Source of the DNA: Uloborus plumipes
Taxonomy: Eukaryota > Arthropoda > Arachnida > Araneae > Uloboridae
NCBI GenBank assembly: GCA_038373865.1
Contig: JAXGGA010003451.1
Location: forward strand, 38,349-102,348
DNA: 64,000 nt
Direction: 5' to 3'
Shown: positions 24,008 to 34,099 of the stretch, in pieces
How the letters are laid out: the number at the start of each line of letters is the position of its first letter
Position numbering within the stretch: the stretch's first letter is position 1
Position numbers and translations under genes: made by a program
The notes under the pieces: generated by a model
The model's database searches: none
Seen by the model: only the letters and a program-made list of their open reading frames with translations
What the model was told of the DNA's origin: nothing

Positions 24008-25699
24008 CATTTGAATGCTTTACCATCGTCAGATTCCCATTTTCGATACAGGATGCCATTTCGCAACTGGAGAGATTTCCATAGAGCCCAGTATCTCTTC
24101 GTTGCAGGACTGTAGATAGAAATGTCTTGCCAACTAGGTCGCCGACTGTCTTTTTCCATTAACTCTATGATAGGCTTTAGGTCTGGGTCTTCAAGCTGAT
24201 CTTTTCTTACTTGGTCGTCATTCCATGGATCAGGATCTGAAGATGATGATGTAGCAGTAACTTGACAGGCAGTAGGGATTGTCGTCCCGTACTGTTTCTC
24301 TATTCGGGAGCAATAATGGCAATTCTCGGAACAAGGTCTTCTTGATAATGCGTCAGCATTACCGTGTGACAAACCTGTTCTGTGCTTAATCTCGATGTCA
24401 TATTCCTGGAGCCGCTGTATCCACCTGGCTACCTGGCCCTCTGGATTCTTGAAATTCAAAAGCCAAGTTAAAGAGGCATGATCGGTTCGGAGCAGGAATT
24501 TACGGCCGTAGAGGTAATGATGGAAATGTTCTACAGCTTTAACTATGGCGAGCAATTCCTTTCTCGTGACACAATAATTTCGCTCCGACCTTGATAAGCA
24601 TTTGCTCCAGTATGCGATGACATGTTCGTTACCGTCAATTTCTTGAGATAAAACAGCTCCAACGCTCTCGTGGCTCTCATCAGTATCAAGTATGAAGGAT
24701 TTTTCAGGCTGAGGATAAGAGAGAATAGGCGTTGATGTTAAAGCCTCCTTCAGTTGTAGAAATGCATCCTCGCATTCTTTGGACCATTCAAATTTTTGTT
24801 TACTCTCCGTCAGCTTATGCAAAGGTCGTGCAATGTTGGAAAAACCCTTCACAAACTTCCTGTAGTACGTGCAGAGCCCCAGGAAACTTCGCAGCTGATT
24901 GGACATTTTCGGGGCGGCTCCAATTCTTGACTGCTGATACTTTGTCTGGATCTGTTCGTACACCCTCTGAAGAGATAATGTGACCAAGGTAGTTCACCTC
25001 ACGGCGGAACAAGTTACATTTGGACGGGCTTAACTTTAGGTTGGCTTCCTTAAGCTTTTGCAGCACCTTCCTAAGATTAGCCAAATGTTCCTCAAAACTG
25101 CATCCTATTATGATGATGTCGTCCAAGTAGACAAGACAGGATTCATAAGAGAGTCCTCGTAGCACTGATTCCATAAGACGCTCGAACGTGGCTGGTGCAT
25201 TGCAGAGGCCGAAGTGTCCGGTTGTAAACGCCGTCTTCTCTCGGTCGTCGCCTCGCTCGGTGGTCGCTCCGGCTACTGGCAGGTGCCAGTAGCCGCTCTT
25301 TAAATCCAGGGTCGAAAACCACTTGTGTCCGGAAAGGGTGTCCAGAGTGTCATCGATCCGTGGAAGAGGGTAACTGTCCTTCTTGGTGATGTCATTCAGG
25401 CGTCGGTAATCAACACAAAATCTGGTGGAGCCGTCTTTCTTTCGGATCAAGACGATAGGGGATGCCCAAGGACTGGATGAGGGTTCGATGACGTCATTCT
25501 CCTGCATCTCTTTCAAGAGGATCTCAACCTCTTCCTTCTTGGCAAACGGTAGTCGTCTTGGATGCTGCTTGATAGGGGGATGATCTCCAGTGTCGATCCT
25601 ATGCTGCGTTAAACTCGTGCGACCAACATCTTCGGATGTAGATGAAAACACCTGCTTGAAGTCGTCCACCAATTTTTCCGCAGCGTATCTTTGATCCTT

Positions 25700-27670
25700 C
25701 TATAATGCTGCACTCCCAATTAATTTCGAAGTCAAGGATTCGGAAGACACAGTCTCGGAGGAATCAATTCTTCTGATGATGCAGTTTACGGGAGTACAAG
25801 TTGCCAACACTTCTCCTTTCATAATATTCCTCGGTCTTTCACTTACGTTTGCGACTCTCACAGGAACTGCATTCCTTGTAAGGTCCACAAGCGTAGATGC
25901 CACTAGTACTCCTTTTGGGCTATTACTCTGGTTAGGATATTCAATTAGGCCGAATTTAAAGCTGTTGTTTTCCTTGATGGAGCCAGGTATTAGTATTTCT
26001 GATCTTGGGGGAATCAATAAATCTGTTTGGGCTATTATTTGATGAGCGGATTTTAAGTTATTTTCAGCATTGAAAATTGCTATGTCTTCCCTCATCGAGT
26101 GCAGCTCATTATTTTTAAAGTCGATAGAAAAATCAAATTTTCTCAAAAAGTCCAATCCGAGAATGAAGGGATCTGTAATGTCAGCGACGAATGCCGTGTG
26201 ATGGTAAGTGGCGCTTCCGAACATTATTTCTAAGTTCACTTTTCCTTCAATCTCGATTTTGTCACCTGTCACAGTTTGGAGAGTAACGCAGGGCGGCTTC
26301 CATAAGATCTTGAGTCCAAATTGATGAGCCACATCAGTCTCAATAATGGTAACGTTGGCTCCTGTGTCCACAATCATTTCGCAGGGAAACCCATTCACAT
26401 AAACGTAAATGAAGAGTCCGTTGCAGCCGCCACTTCTTGGGGAAATCTTGAAAACTTTGGGAGACTTCTTCTTTTCTTGGCGAGCTTCGCAATTCCTTCG
26501 TACGTGGCCCTCACCGCCACATTTCCAGCACTTCAGTGGTTGTCTACTCTGGTCTTTGCGAGCAGTAATCTTCTTCAGGGTTCCCGAGATCTCGTTGATT
26601 TGTAGCTTAATTTCCGAGAGACAAGTTGAGTTCAAATCCGGGTCACTCACTTCTACGCCTCTGATTGTATGGCGATCCTTGCGGGATGTTTGCTGTGCAG
26701 ACTCGAACTTCATTGCGTAGACCAGACCGGATTTAAGATCCTTAATGTCCGCCATCCGGAGAGCCGTCTGAACTTCTGGATTTCGCACTCCACCTATGAA
26801 GTAGTTCAGGGCCAGGCTATCGCGAATATCTGAAGGACAGTTCGAGAAGGCGAGATGGGAAAGCCTCTCAACGTCTGCTGCAAACACTTGCAAAGTCTCT
26901 CCATCCCTCTGGAGTCGGGATTTCAGCTGGAGTTGGCTGAATTCTTTCTGGCAAACTTCGCCAAAGCGAAGCTCCAAGGCCGATGATAAGGCTTCTAAGT
27001 CACAGAGCTTGTCCTCTGGGAAGGTCTGTAGTATTTCAGTTGCATCCCCTCTCAGCGAGGCTGCAAGGTGACAGGCTTTCGTGGAAGAGTCCCAGGAGTT
27101 GGCTTCTGCAACGATGAGGAACTGCTTCTTGTAAACATTCCACGAGGTCTTCCCATCAAACGTGGCCAGTTTGATGGATGGACGAGAGGTTCCAGCTGCA
27201 GCTACACAGTCACTTGAGTTGTTGCAGGATGCTGATAATTTCGATTCAAGTTCTTTAATTTTCTTTTCCATATGGTTTTCTACTGTGGTGATTCGGTTCT
27301 CAACGCTATCAACTTTTTCTTCTAGAACCTCCACTTTATTTTCTATGTTGGTAAATTTAGTTTCCACCAAACTTTTCATTGACGTTAGATCGCTCTTAAT
27401 TTCTTCTTGACTTGAAGTTATGCTCGCGGTTAAATCACTCTTTAATTGTTCTTGATTTGTTGCCAGATCATTTTTTAATTGTTCTTGATTCGCAGCCATG
27501 TCATTTTTTAGTTGTTCTTGATTCGCAGCCATGTCATTTTTTATTTGTTCTTGATTCGCAGCCATGTCATTTTTTAATTGTTCTTGATTCGCAGTCATGT
27601 CACTTTTAACAGCGTTGATCGCATCAAGGAGTTTTTGCAGTTGTTCCTCCATTGCTCGAGTAATCACCAT
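25700..27670 (-). CDS. gag-pro: Gypsy Gag-protease polyprotein
   Basis: A 656-codon frame starting ATG at 27670. Gag would form the particle and package RNA; the protease would cut the polyprotein. Residues about 24-80 hold five near-identical 11-residue repeats of the form ANQEQLKNDMA, followed to about residue 150 by a heptad-like coiled coil. A capsid-like region follows (about 165-345, with ATFDGKTSWNVYKKQF and FGEVCQKEFSQLQLKSRLQ). The CCHC knuckle CWKCGGEGHVRRNC is at about 379-392. The retropepsin active site IVDTGANVTII is at about 428-438, with ILGLDFLRKFDF about 70 residues later. The frame is intact. It ends in a TAG at 25700-25702, and the next open frame (reverse transcriptase) continues in the same register 10 codons on, so the stop is either a mutation or a readthrough site. 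Confidence 0.93.
   Translation of the reverse strand: MVITRAMEEQLQKLLDAINAVKSDMTANQEQLKNDMAANQEQIKNDMAANQEQLKNDMAANQEQLKNDLATNQEQLKSDLTASITSSQEEIKSDLTSMKSLVETKFTNIENKVEVLEEKVDSVENRITTVENHMEKKIKELESKLSASCNNSSDCVAAAGTSRPSIKLATFDGKTSWNVYKKQFLIVAEANSWDSSTKACHLAASLRGDATEILQTFPEDKLCDLEALSSALELRFGEVCQKEFSQLQLKSRLQRDGETLQVFAADVERLSHLAFSNCPSDIRDSLALNYFIGGVRNPEVQTALRMADIKDLKSGLVYAMKFESAQQTSRKDRHTIRGVEVSDPDLNSTCLSEIKLQINEISGTLKKITARKDQSRQPLKCWKCGGEGHVRRNCEARQEKKKSPKVFKISPRSGGCNGLFIYVYVNGFPCEMIVDTGANVTIIETDVAHQFGLKILWKPPCVTLQTVTGDKIEIEGKVNLEIMFGSATYHHTAFVADITDPFILGLDFLRKFDFSIDFKNNELHSMREDIAIFNAENNLKSAHQIIAQTDLLIPPRSEILIPGSIKENNSFKFGLIEYPNQSNSPKGVLVASTLVDLTRNAVPVRVANVSERPRNIMKGEVLATCTPVNCIIRRIDSSETVSSESLTSKLIGSAAL
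27420..27600 (-). repeat. 33-bp tandem repeat within gag
   Basis: About five copies of a 33-bp unit (plus-strand landmark TTGTTCTTGATTCGCAGCCA) encode the 11-residue repeats of Gag. The unit is a multiple of three, so copy number can change without breaking the frame. The central copies are almost identical, the outer ones diverged. Confidence 0.85.
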
Positions 27671-27745
27671 AAAATTCCGAAGTCAAAAAGGCCTTAGGAA
27701 GAAAAGTCCGAATTCACAGGTAATTCCAAGAAAGTCCTTGAAGAT

Positions 27746-27763
27746 GCCCCACGTTGGGCGCCA
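27746..27763 (-). other. Gypsy primer-binding site, tRNA-Lys type
   Basis: Minus-strand TGGCGCCCAACGTGGGGC starts four bases after the 5' LTR. It is the complement of the 3' end of the tRNA-Lys(CUU) class (plus-strand GCCCCACGTTGGGCGCCA), the same primer class used by visna-type lentiviruses and many Gypsy elements. Confidence 0.88.
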
Positions 27764-27767
27764 AAAT

Positions 27768-28371
27768 TGTAACGAGTCCGTGGCACCTTCAACTTTCTTC
27801 AAATGAGCATTCCAATCTTGAGGAAGTAACTATAAATTTATTTACAAGTATTTACACTATTTACAATATGAGCAGGAAACAATTGCTAAACATCCAGCAA
27901 TTAGGTAGCAAAACAGTACACTGTACTCTCAACAGTAACTCAGCACCACGTATCAAACGTGAACAGTAATTAAGCAATTACAAAAGCAAAACAACCATTC
28001 GCCAAGCGAACGAAAACGAGTCACCAGATCAAATCTGAAAACAACTGACTAACTTGTGTTCAAGGCCAGTTACTTATACACGGAAAGAAATGTCCACAAT
28101 ATTCTAGAAAAACCCGGAATATTTTGTTTCATTCATAACTTGAACAATCCATTCACAAATTCTAGTGATAAAAAGAAAAACCACGCGAAAATGTCTTCAC
28201 GCTTATCAAAGTTAGGGCAAGTGTAAAAACTACAAAGTGTTTCAGGGCCGGTATACAGATGATAAAAGTGATATCTTCAGATACATTTGCAACATGTCGC
28301 CAGATAAAACCAAAACTAATGAAAATAAAGCAAGGCAGGAAAAATCACAACTATTTACAAGATTTGTAACA
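27768..28371 (-). repeat. Gypsy 5' LTR
   Basis: 604 bp, the promoter-bearing copy on the minus strand. A TATA-like box (TATAAGTA) lies at 28071-28078, where the 3' copy has TATAAATA; an AATAAA signal is at 27837-27842. It abuts the primer site on the inside and the ATAA duplication at 28372-28375 on the outside. Confidence 0.93.
28071..28078 (-). promoter_or_regulatory. TATA-like box in Gypsy 5' LTR
   Basis: TATAAGTA on the minus strand, with AATAAA about 230 bp downstream inside the LTR. The spacing allows a U3-R-U5 layout. The 3' LTR has the stronger TATAAATA, so this copy carries a weakening T-to-C change on the plus strand. Confidence 0.5.
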
Positions 28372-28375
28372 ATAA

Positions 28376-28808
28376 TAAACAATTAAAAAGTTTTTTTTTA
28401 AAAATGACCTGCTTTGGAATTTGAGGGGAAAAATATAATGGGGGATGTTTTGAAGTCGATGTTTAGCGATTTTGTAAGGTTAACAAAATGTATAAACCTG
28501 GAAATGAATGGATTATTTTCACAAATGATAACCATTGATGCTTAAGTTCTAAGTTGTTAAGGAATAGGTATCTACTGAAATTTTTAAAAAATTGCAATCA
28601 ATTTTTAGGTATCTTTGATTAGTTTAGCTTTTGAACCCAGTGATTAATGGATATTAATTCTGATGCTAAAAGAAAAATTCGACATCCGGTGTCTGAAAAC
28701 TAAAGATTTGACATGAAATATAAAACGTGTTTTTGAATTCTAGGAATGGCACAACGTTTAGCTAAAAATTTAGTTACTACATATTTTAATTATTTCCAAG
28801 ACAAAGTA
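28376..28808. other. AT-rich non-coding stretch
   Basis: No open frame, terminal repeat or known motif recognised between the Gypsy right flank and the ACAGGGTGAGTTTGACC motif at about 28809. Confidence 0.35.
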
Positions 28809-29575
28809 CAGGGTGAGTTTGACCTAATATGTCATACTAGAGAAGGTGATAGAACAGCCTAGGCGGAACATAGAACCACCCATTATCGTGTCTTATTTGT
28901 AACCGTAACGGAGTTATAGCGGATATAAGAAAAATAAGTGAAAAAACAAAATTCCAAGAAAAGACCAATTTCTTAAATTTCTGTCAGACCTACACACAAA
29001 ACAAGTACATATTTAGAAAGAACAGTCTAAATCCCACAAAATGACGTTTTTTGAATCAAGATAGTGGAACTTTACAGCGAGCTACAAGCTTTGAAACATC
29101 GGAAACACTCAGAATTAAAATGACACCCAAAATTTCATCGATATTTTCCAAAACAACCGTATGAGCTTCAACCGGTCAAATATACTAAAAATTGGCCCAT
29201 TTCACTAGCTTTCAGATGATACAACAGAAAATCATATTGTGCTTAAGTTCAGCTGCATAAGTTCAGCAGATGTTCTGGCTTTTGTTTGAAACAGTATGAA
29301 AATCGTCCTGCTTCAGTATATTGAAACCAGCGAAGAATCATAATTTTATGTATACATTTTATTAAATTAACAATCACAACAGAAGATAACAACACGTAGA
29401 AACAAAGGAAGCATTACTTTAACGCGCTTTTCACAAAGCAAAATGCAACATTAAAAGAGTAACACTAAAATCTATGAGTACATTTACATGTAAGCAATCT
29501 TCAAAATTTTCCAGAGCTACTAAAATTGTCATTCCCCGCACCTAATAGATGCCCTTGACTTTTTACGAGCGGAAA
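28809..29575. other. Possible end of a decayed DNA transposon
   Basis: ACAGGGTGAGTTTGACC near 28809 resembles the ACAGGGTG-type ends found elsewhere in the window (37683). It lies downstream of the minus-strand transposase remnant at 29580-29845 and could be the far end of the same element. The intervening sequence has no open frame. Confidence 0.3.
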
Positions 29576-29579
29576 CTAC

Positions 29580-29845
29580 CGTCGCTCTCAATGAAATTTC
29601 ATTTCCCACTTTTGCTACTGCTCCATCAAGCCAAATGTGCAAGTCCTACAAACTGGTTGCATCTAAGCAGTAAACTGCTTGTTTTATGAATCCCAAAACA
29701 AAGAAGTTCACTGGCGTCAGGTCTGGTGATCTAGGTAGCCAAGGAATGGTATAAAATGACAACATCCATTGCTGATTTTTCTGTCTGAAAGTCTTTAACC
29801 GCATTTAAAGAATGTGCAGAAGCGCCATTGTGTTGGAAATCATTT
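29580..29845 (-). pseudogene. Mariner-like transposase remnant
   Basis: Two conserved blocks are readable on the minus strand in different frames. FQHNGASAHSLNAVKDF (about 29790-29840) corresponds to the family segment that normally reads FQ-D-GA-PPH, with the catalytic Asp replaced by Asn. IPWLPRSPDLTPVNFFVLGF (about 29690-29755) corresponds to the WPARSPDLTPLDFFLWG-type block that is common in arthropod IS630/mariner-related transposases. A frameshift lies between them and stops follow (TAG near 29648). The upstream part is not recognisable; a SINE was inserted at 29903. Clearly dead. Confidence 0.75.
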
Positions 29846-29902
29846 CCGCTCTCTCCCGAACAGGAGTAACATAAAGTTAATCAGGCAAGTAATGATTCCA
29901 GA

Positions 29903-30180
29903 GCCGGCCACCTTGTCTAGTGGTCAGAGTAGTCTGCCATGGATGGTGTGGCCCCGGATTCGAGTCCGGGCATGGGTGTGCTTTCTCTCTCATGTCCTTG
30001 TCCTTTCTTTGTATGAATGTGTTGTTGTGTGAAAGGTTGCCTACCCTATAAGCGGGTACCTATGGCATGCGTGTGCTGTGGAAATCGGACTTCACACCAA
30101 ATAACGGTACAGTTGGAAAAGTGAAGCAGCGCACTCCAAATTGCCAGCCTGGCTGGCACACGACAAAAAAAAAAAAAAAA
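29903..30180 (+). mobile_element. tRNA-derived SINE with exact target duplication
   Basis: A 278-bp unit with a tRNA-like head: TTGTCTAGTGGTCAGAG fits an A box and GGATTCGAGTCC fits a B box. A body of about 200 bp follows, with GCCAGCCTGGCTGGCAC near its end, and then a 16-A tail at 30165-30180. The direct repeat ATGATTCCAGA flanks it (29892-29902 and 30181-30191). SINEs are transcribed by RNA polymerase III from the internal boxes and copied by a LINE reverse transcriptase. A minus-strand relative lies at 60345-60621. Confidence 0.9.
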
Positions 30181-30191
30181 ATGATTCCAGA

Positions 30192-31830
30192 ATCTCTAAA
30201 TATACTATTCCTGTCAGGTTACATTAAAATTCTGTCAAACGATCGCGGATTATGCCAATTACTGAGATTTAAGGTATTGTAAACAGGAGGAACTTTTACC
30301 GAACTTTAAAAACACTATGAAATAAGTTTAATAGAACATTGAAAACCGGTTTCACATTCGAAAATTTAAAAGGGACACACATCGTTTCTCACTTTTTTAC
30401 TTCCCTCTCATCTTTTCACTTATCTCTCTTTTATTTAAAGGTTTACAAATTATGCGTAATCGATTATTTTTCCAGACAAAGTTTAAATTTGTCTGTTTTT
30501 TTTTCTCTTCAAATTAAATTAATGTTTTTCTGTTTTGTTTTTTCCTTTCTTTCCTTGAAAAAAAAGCACTTTAATTACAATAATGCTTCACTTTTGATTT
30601 TGCTCTCTCCCTCTCTATTTCTTAACCTTTCTGCATTATTTTTTTTATTTCGCAAATATTCTGCGTATCAACTACATCTACATCAAAATACATTGATGTT
30701 GACACAAAAAAAAATACAAATCAAGTTGACCGGCGGGGAAGTAATAACAAATTTTACGCCCGCCGTAAAATTGCTTTTCCGCAGGACATGAGAAATCAAG
30801 GTCTATAGTGCTGCCATCTGGAGACTATGCTGAGTACATATTACGCGTTTACGAGAAAATAATTTAAAAGTAGCTTTAGAAACATTTCGTAAAAATGTGA
30901 ATAAATCAATTTGAAAAAATCCTAAAATTCAAGAGTCATTTAGTTTTTTATTACGAATAGAAGTTTCTTAAGGAACAAGGTTGTTCGAAAAAAGCAAAAT
31001 ACAAACAATTTCAAGTTAAATGATTTAAACTCAAGTTAAATGGTTTATTTGTTTTGCAGGTTATCCATTATGCCTGTCATTTGTTTTTACCAGAAACTTT
31101 GAGCATACACAGTATTTATTACCCTTATAATAACAATAATTTATGGCCTGATTGCAGTATTAGGATTTCCTGGCATTTTTTCAGACCAGATTATAAGTCA
31201 AAGGTATGAGGTATGATATCAGAAACAACGTAGTAAGTCTCTTAAAGTCAGACAATCGGCTATGATTCCAATGTTTGAATTTAAGTACTGTGGAAAATTA
31301 AACCGATATCTTATGGTTTTTTAATTTCTTTTTCCTAAAAGGGCTACTAAAGTACAAATTATTTTCCTCTTGTGCATAAACAGTCTGGAATAATACATTT
31401 TCCTTTCCAATTAAATAGCTTTCATTTAATAGCCCTGAAAAGTTACTGTACAATTTAAACTGGCACAATAAAAATAACAAGCTCTTCACTATAATTGATA
31501 TTTATCTACAGGTTTCTACATATTTCGTACTAAAAAGTTTTTCTCTGAAAAATAACGCTTGCCCTACATTTTTTAATCCTGTTCATTTGTGTCTCATGGC
31601 TTGCTTACATATGTCATGGGCACATGTAAATAATTGAAAACAATATTTTATAAAATCCATAAAATAAAGAAACGTTTTTTAGAAGCCCAAAAAAATTCTT
31701 GGCCCAAAGAAAAGACCCGTCAATCATGAGACCATTTTTGAGCAGAGAAGTTAATATTTTTGAAAAATAAATGATTACCTAAATGAAAATAGGGAGAGAG
31801 AAGGAGGAGGGGGCAAACCCTGACTCTGTG

Positions 31831-31834
<4 letters not shown>
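30192..31834. other. AT-rich stretch without genes
   Basis: A 150-codon plus-strand frame at 30339-30791 consists of runs of Ser, Leu and Phe from T-rich sequence and starts at a non-ATG codon; I do not call it a gene. Nothing else recognised. Confidence 0.35.

Positions 31835-31903
<69 letters not shown>
31835..31903. repeat. (TA)n microsatellite
   Basis: About 34 uninterrupted TA units. Confidence 0.98.
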
Positions 31904-31906
<3 letters not shown>

Positions 31907-32149
31907 AACTTTTGCAGGAAGAAGTTGAAAAATTGTGAGTCAAACTGTCATCTTTGATAGGTAACGTATGTACATATATACATAGTGGAATATGGAGAAA
32001 ATGATAAAACTTGCTTCTCCTTGCGCATTGATTTATTCATTTATTATACTGATTGAAAATCTGCTAGTGTAAACTTTTACATGACTACCGCATAGATGGC
32101 AGCACGAGTTAAATCTAATGACGATACAGTCCACCTCGTAAGCTACGCT

Positions 32150-32215
32150 CCAAACATTTGCTGGGGGGGGTGCAAATGATCTAGGGCCCCCCCCCCTCCG
32201 GTACGCCACCGCATC
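32150..32215 (-). mobile_element. hAT-like terminal fragment with G/C runs
   Basis: Read on the minus strand, CGGTGGCGTACCGGAGGGGG resembles the CAGTGGCGTA ends of the hAT-like element at 7775, followed by a long G run. The plus strand also shows a G8 run near 32163. Only one end was found. Confidence 0.4.
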
Positions 32216-33059
32216 AAAGGGACATATGCAACCAAGACACGAAAAAATGCAAATATTTTTGGACAAAACAGAGAAAAGTTTTATTTTTTTCACTATACTA
32301 TAAAAAATATTCACGCAGAAAATGATATGCAAAGGAGTAATTTTAGTTACAATAAATCACACCCATTTAGTCAACTTATATTATTTCTAATGTTGAATTC
32401 ATCCTTTCAACTTTTGCAGAACTTAGAGGGGAAGTACACTTGAAGCATTTAATTTGTGTGGTGAATGCTTTCTGTAACGGCAAGTACATTGCTATCAAAA
32501 ATAGCCTCAAAGTCAAACAAAACAAAAAGAAGAAAAGCGGTGAGCTATGGAAGTACTATTGCAGTCGGCGGTCAGTGTAAAAGACCAAAAAAAAAAAAAA
32601 CCGCACATCAAACTCGCGAGTTTTGAATTCAAATGTACACACAGTTCGTTAAATCGTTCATTAAATCATCTTTGATAGCCAAGAAATGATTATTCTGCTT
32701 TAATAACCTCTTATTTTAATCATTGTGATAATTTTTCCAAGTAATACCGAGAATTATTACCAATATCTTGGTGAAATTATATAATGTTAAGCAGTTACAT
32801 AGAGCTTAAAATGTTAAAAAATATATTGTGCCACCTCAACAATCACATTCGAAACAAATTAGTATGCAATATTTCTGCATTTTAAAATAGATTAATTGAC
32901 TTACCCTCTCCTTCTTTGCTAACTTGGTCAAATATGGACTAAAATGAGTTTTGGGGATTTCGATTTTAAAGTATTTCCAGTAGAGGACCTCCGTACCTAC
33001 CTCTTTTGTCCAACATTTTGAAGAGTAGCTATCTTTAAACAAGAGAGAATTACCAAATA

Positions 33060-33830
33060 TAATTGGAAATAGAGGTTTTAGAGCCTCTATATTGAAAAAT
33101 TTGCGAGGAGAGCCCCGAGCCCCCTCAAAGTCACAAAATATAGCATAAAAATATTATTTTGGCATTCAATTTCGAAACTTGCCCGAAAGTACCAACTCAT
33201 CACTTAACAACTAAACATAGTGCCTGAATTAACTTTTCTAAAAGTTTAATACCTAAAATGTTCAGGGGAATCTCCGAACACTGATCCTTTTCCTGAACAA
33301 CATCAAAGATAGCCAAAAAATACGCTTTTAGAAATATCAGAAATACTTCGTCTGAAGATCTACTAATCCCACCTTCACATCACATTTTAATAGCTAAAAA
33401 TTTTAATTTTAGAAATTAAAATTTTAAGAGCCAGCGAGTACTCGAACCTCTCTTTCCCAAAAAATAGCCAAAAAATGATTTCAATTTTTAAAAAGATTTT
33501 TTGACCGAATATTGAAAACATTCCCCTCTTTCTCTTATATCGATATCAAGCAGATCCTTACCAGATCCCTAAATTCACCACCAAAAAAATGTCCAAAATT
33601 GTGACTTCAAATTCGAATATTTTTCAAAGGTTTCATTGAACTCCTGCCCCCTCCTAATGTCACCAAACATAGCGGGAAATTCCGTTTTTTATTGTTCAAT
33701 GCTGAAAAATTTAAGAAGAGGGTTCAGAACCACCACATTCACTTAACAATATTCCAATTAGCCTGAAATTGCATTTTTAAAATCCCAGTTTCTGAAGTTT
33801 TCAGGTGAGGTTCCGACAATAAAAATTATC
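33060..33830. repeat. Highly degenerate tandem array, unit about 80-90 bp
   Basis: The same order of motifs recurs roughly nine times: CACCAAA/CACAAAATATAGC-type block, then an A/T block with TTTT, then a GAAAA(A)TTT block, then CC-rich CCCCTC or CCGAAC. Clearest instances start near 33110, 33300, 33455, 33580 and 33670. Unit boundaries drift and identity is low, so this is an eye-level call. Confidence 0.4.
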
Positions 33831-34099
33831 TGTCAGTTGTGGAGACAAATTGGCGACTTTTCCATGTGATGGCATGAATTTTATATCAGTTAAAACTTTT
33901 TATTATCCGTGTAGGCCACAGGTCTAATTATTTTTTTAATTCATTTCACATTAATCTTTTATTTCGTAACTCTTTCAGCTGAAAGAGCAAATCTGCTGGC
34001 TGAGTAAATCTCAGCACCATGTCATAAAGGTTCGCCTATATTTAAGGGTGCCCCTCTATTTTTGCCAATTTTTGATGACCCAGCGGGGTGAAGTTATTT

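Larger units (their letters stand above)
22120..25699 (-). pseudogene. pol: Gypsy pol: reverse transcriptase, RNase H, integrase (broken)
   Basis: Encodes the enzymes that copy and integrate the element. Reverse transcriptase lies at about 25672-24900 (FCVDYRRLN, YLDD near 25119-25133). RNase H follows (LDTDES, TDHASL, NADALSRR). Integrase has the HHCC zinc region near 23170-23030 (HSC-x2-C-type CDAC) and the catalytic acids in GIDILGP, DQGRNF and the VERFN segment. The C-terminal module ends VHYDRLAPYYG and a TAA at 22120-22122. Defects: a one-base frame change near 24897-24905 between the polymerase and RNase H; TGA at 23140-23142 and TGA at 22975-22977, each where a glycine GGA is usual; TAG at 22294-22296 where a tyrosine is likely; and the 796-bp insertion at 23212-24007. 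All other parts stay in one frame with gag, from which pol is separated by a single TAG. Confidence 0.9.
21284..28371 (-). mobile_element. Ty3/Gypsy LTR retrotransposon, complete but defective
   Basis: A 7088-bp element on the minus strand bounded by two 604-bp LTRs and flanked by ATAA (21280-21283 and 28372-28375; the match can be read as ATAATAA because the flank is periodic). Internal order on the minus strand is primer site, gag-protease, reverse transcriptase, RNase H, integrase, polypurine tract, which is the Gypsy order. No envelope frame. It contains a second LTR element of 796 bp inside pol, so the original length was about 6.29 kb. LTRs differ at six positions, all transitions (99.0% identity). 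Pol carries one frameshift and several in-frame stops. Confidence 0.95.

Noticed and set aside
26321..26720. Plus-strand frames across the Gypsy gag region
   Set aside because: Shadows of the minus-strand Gag-protease frame, which has clear motifs.
30339..30791. 150-codon plus-strand frame
   Set aside because: Composed of T-rich low-complexity sequence giving Ser/Leu/Phe runs, with a non-ATG start and no domain.
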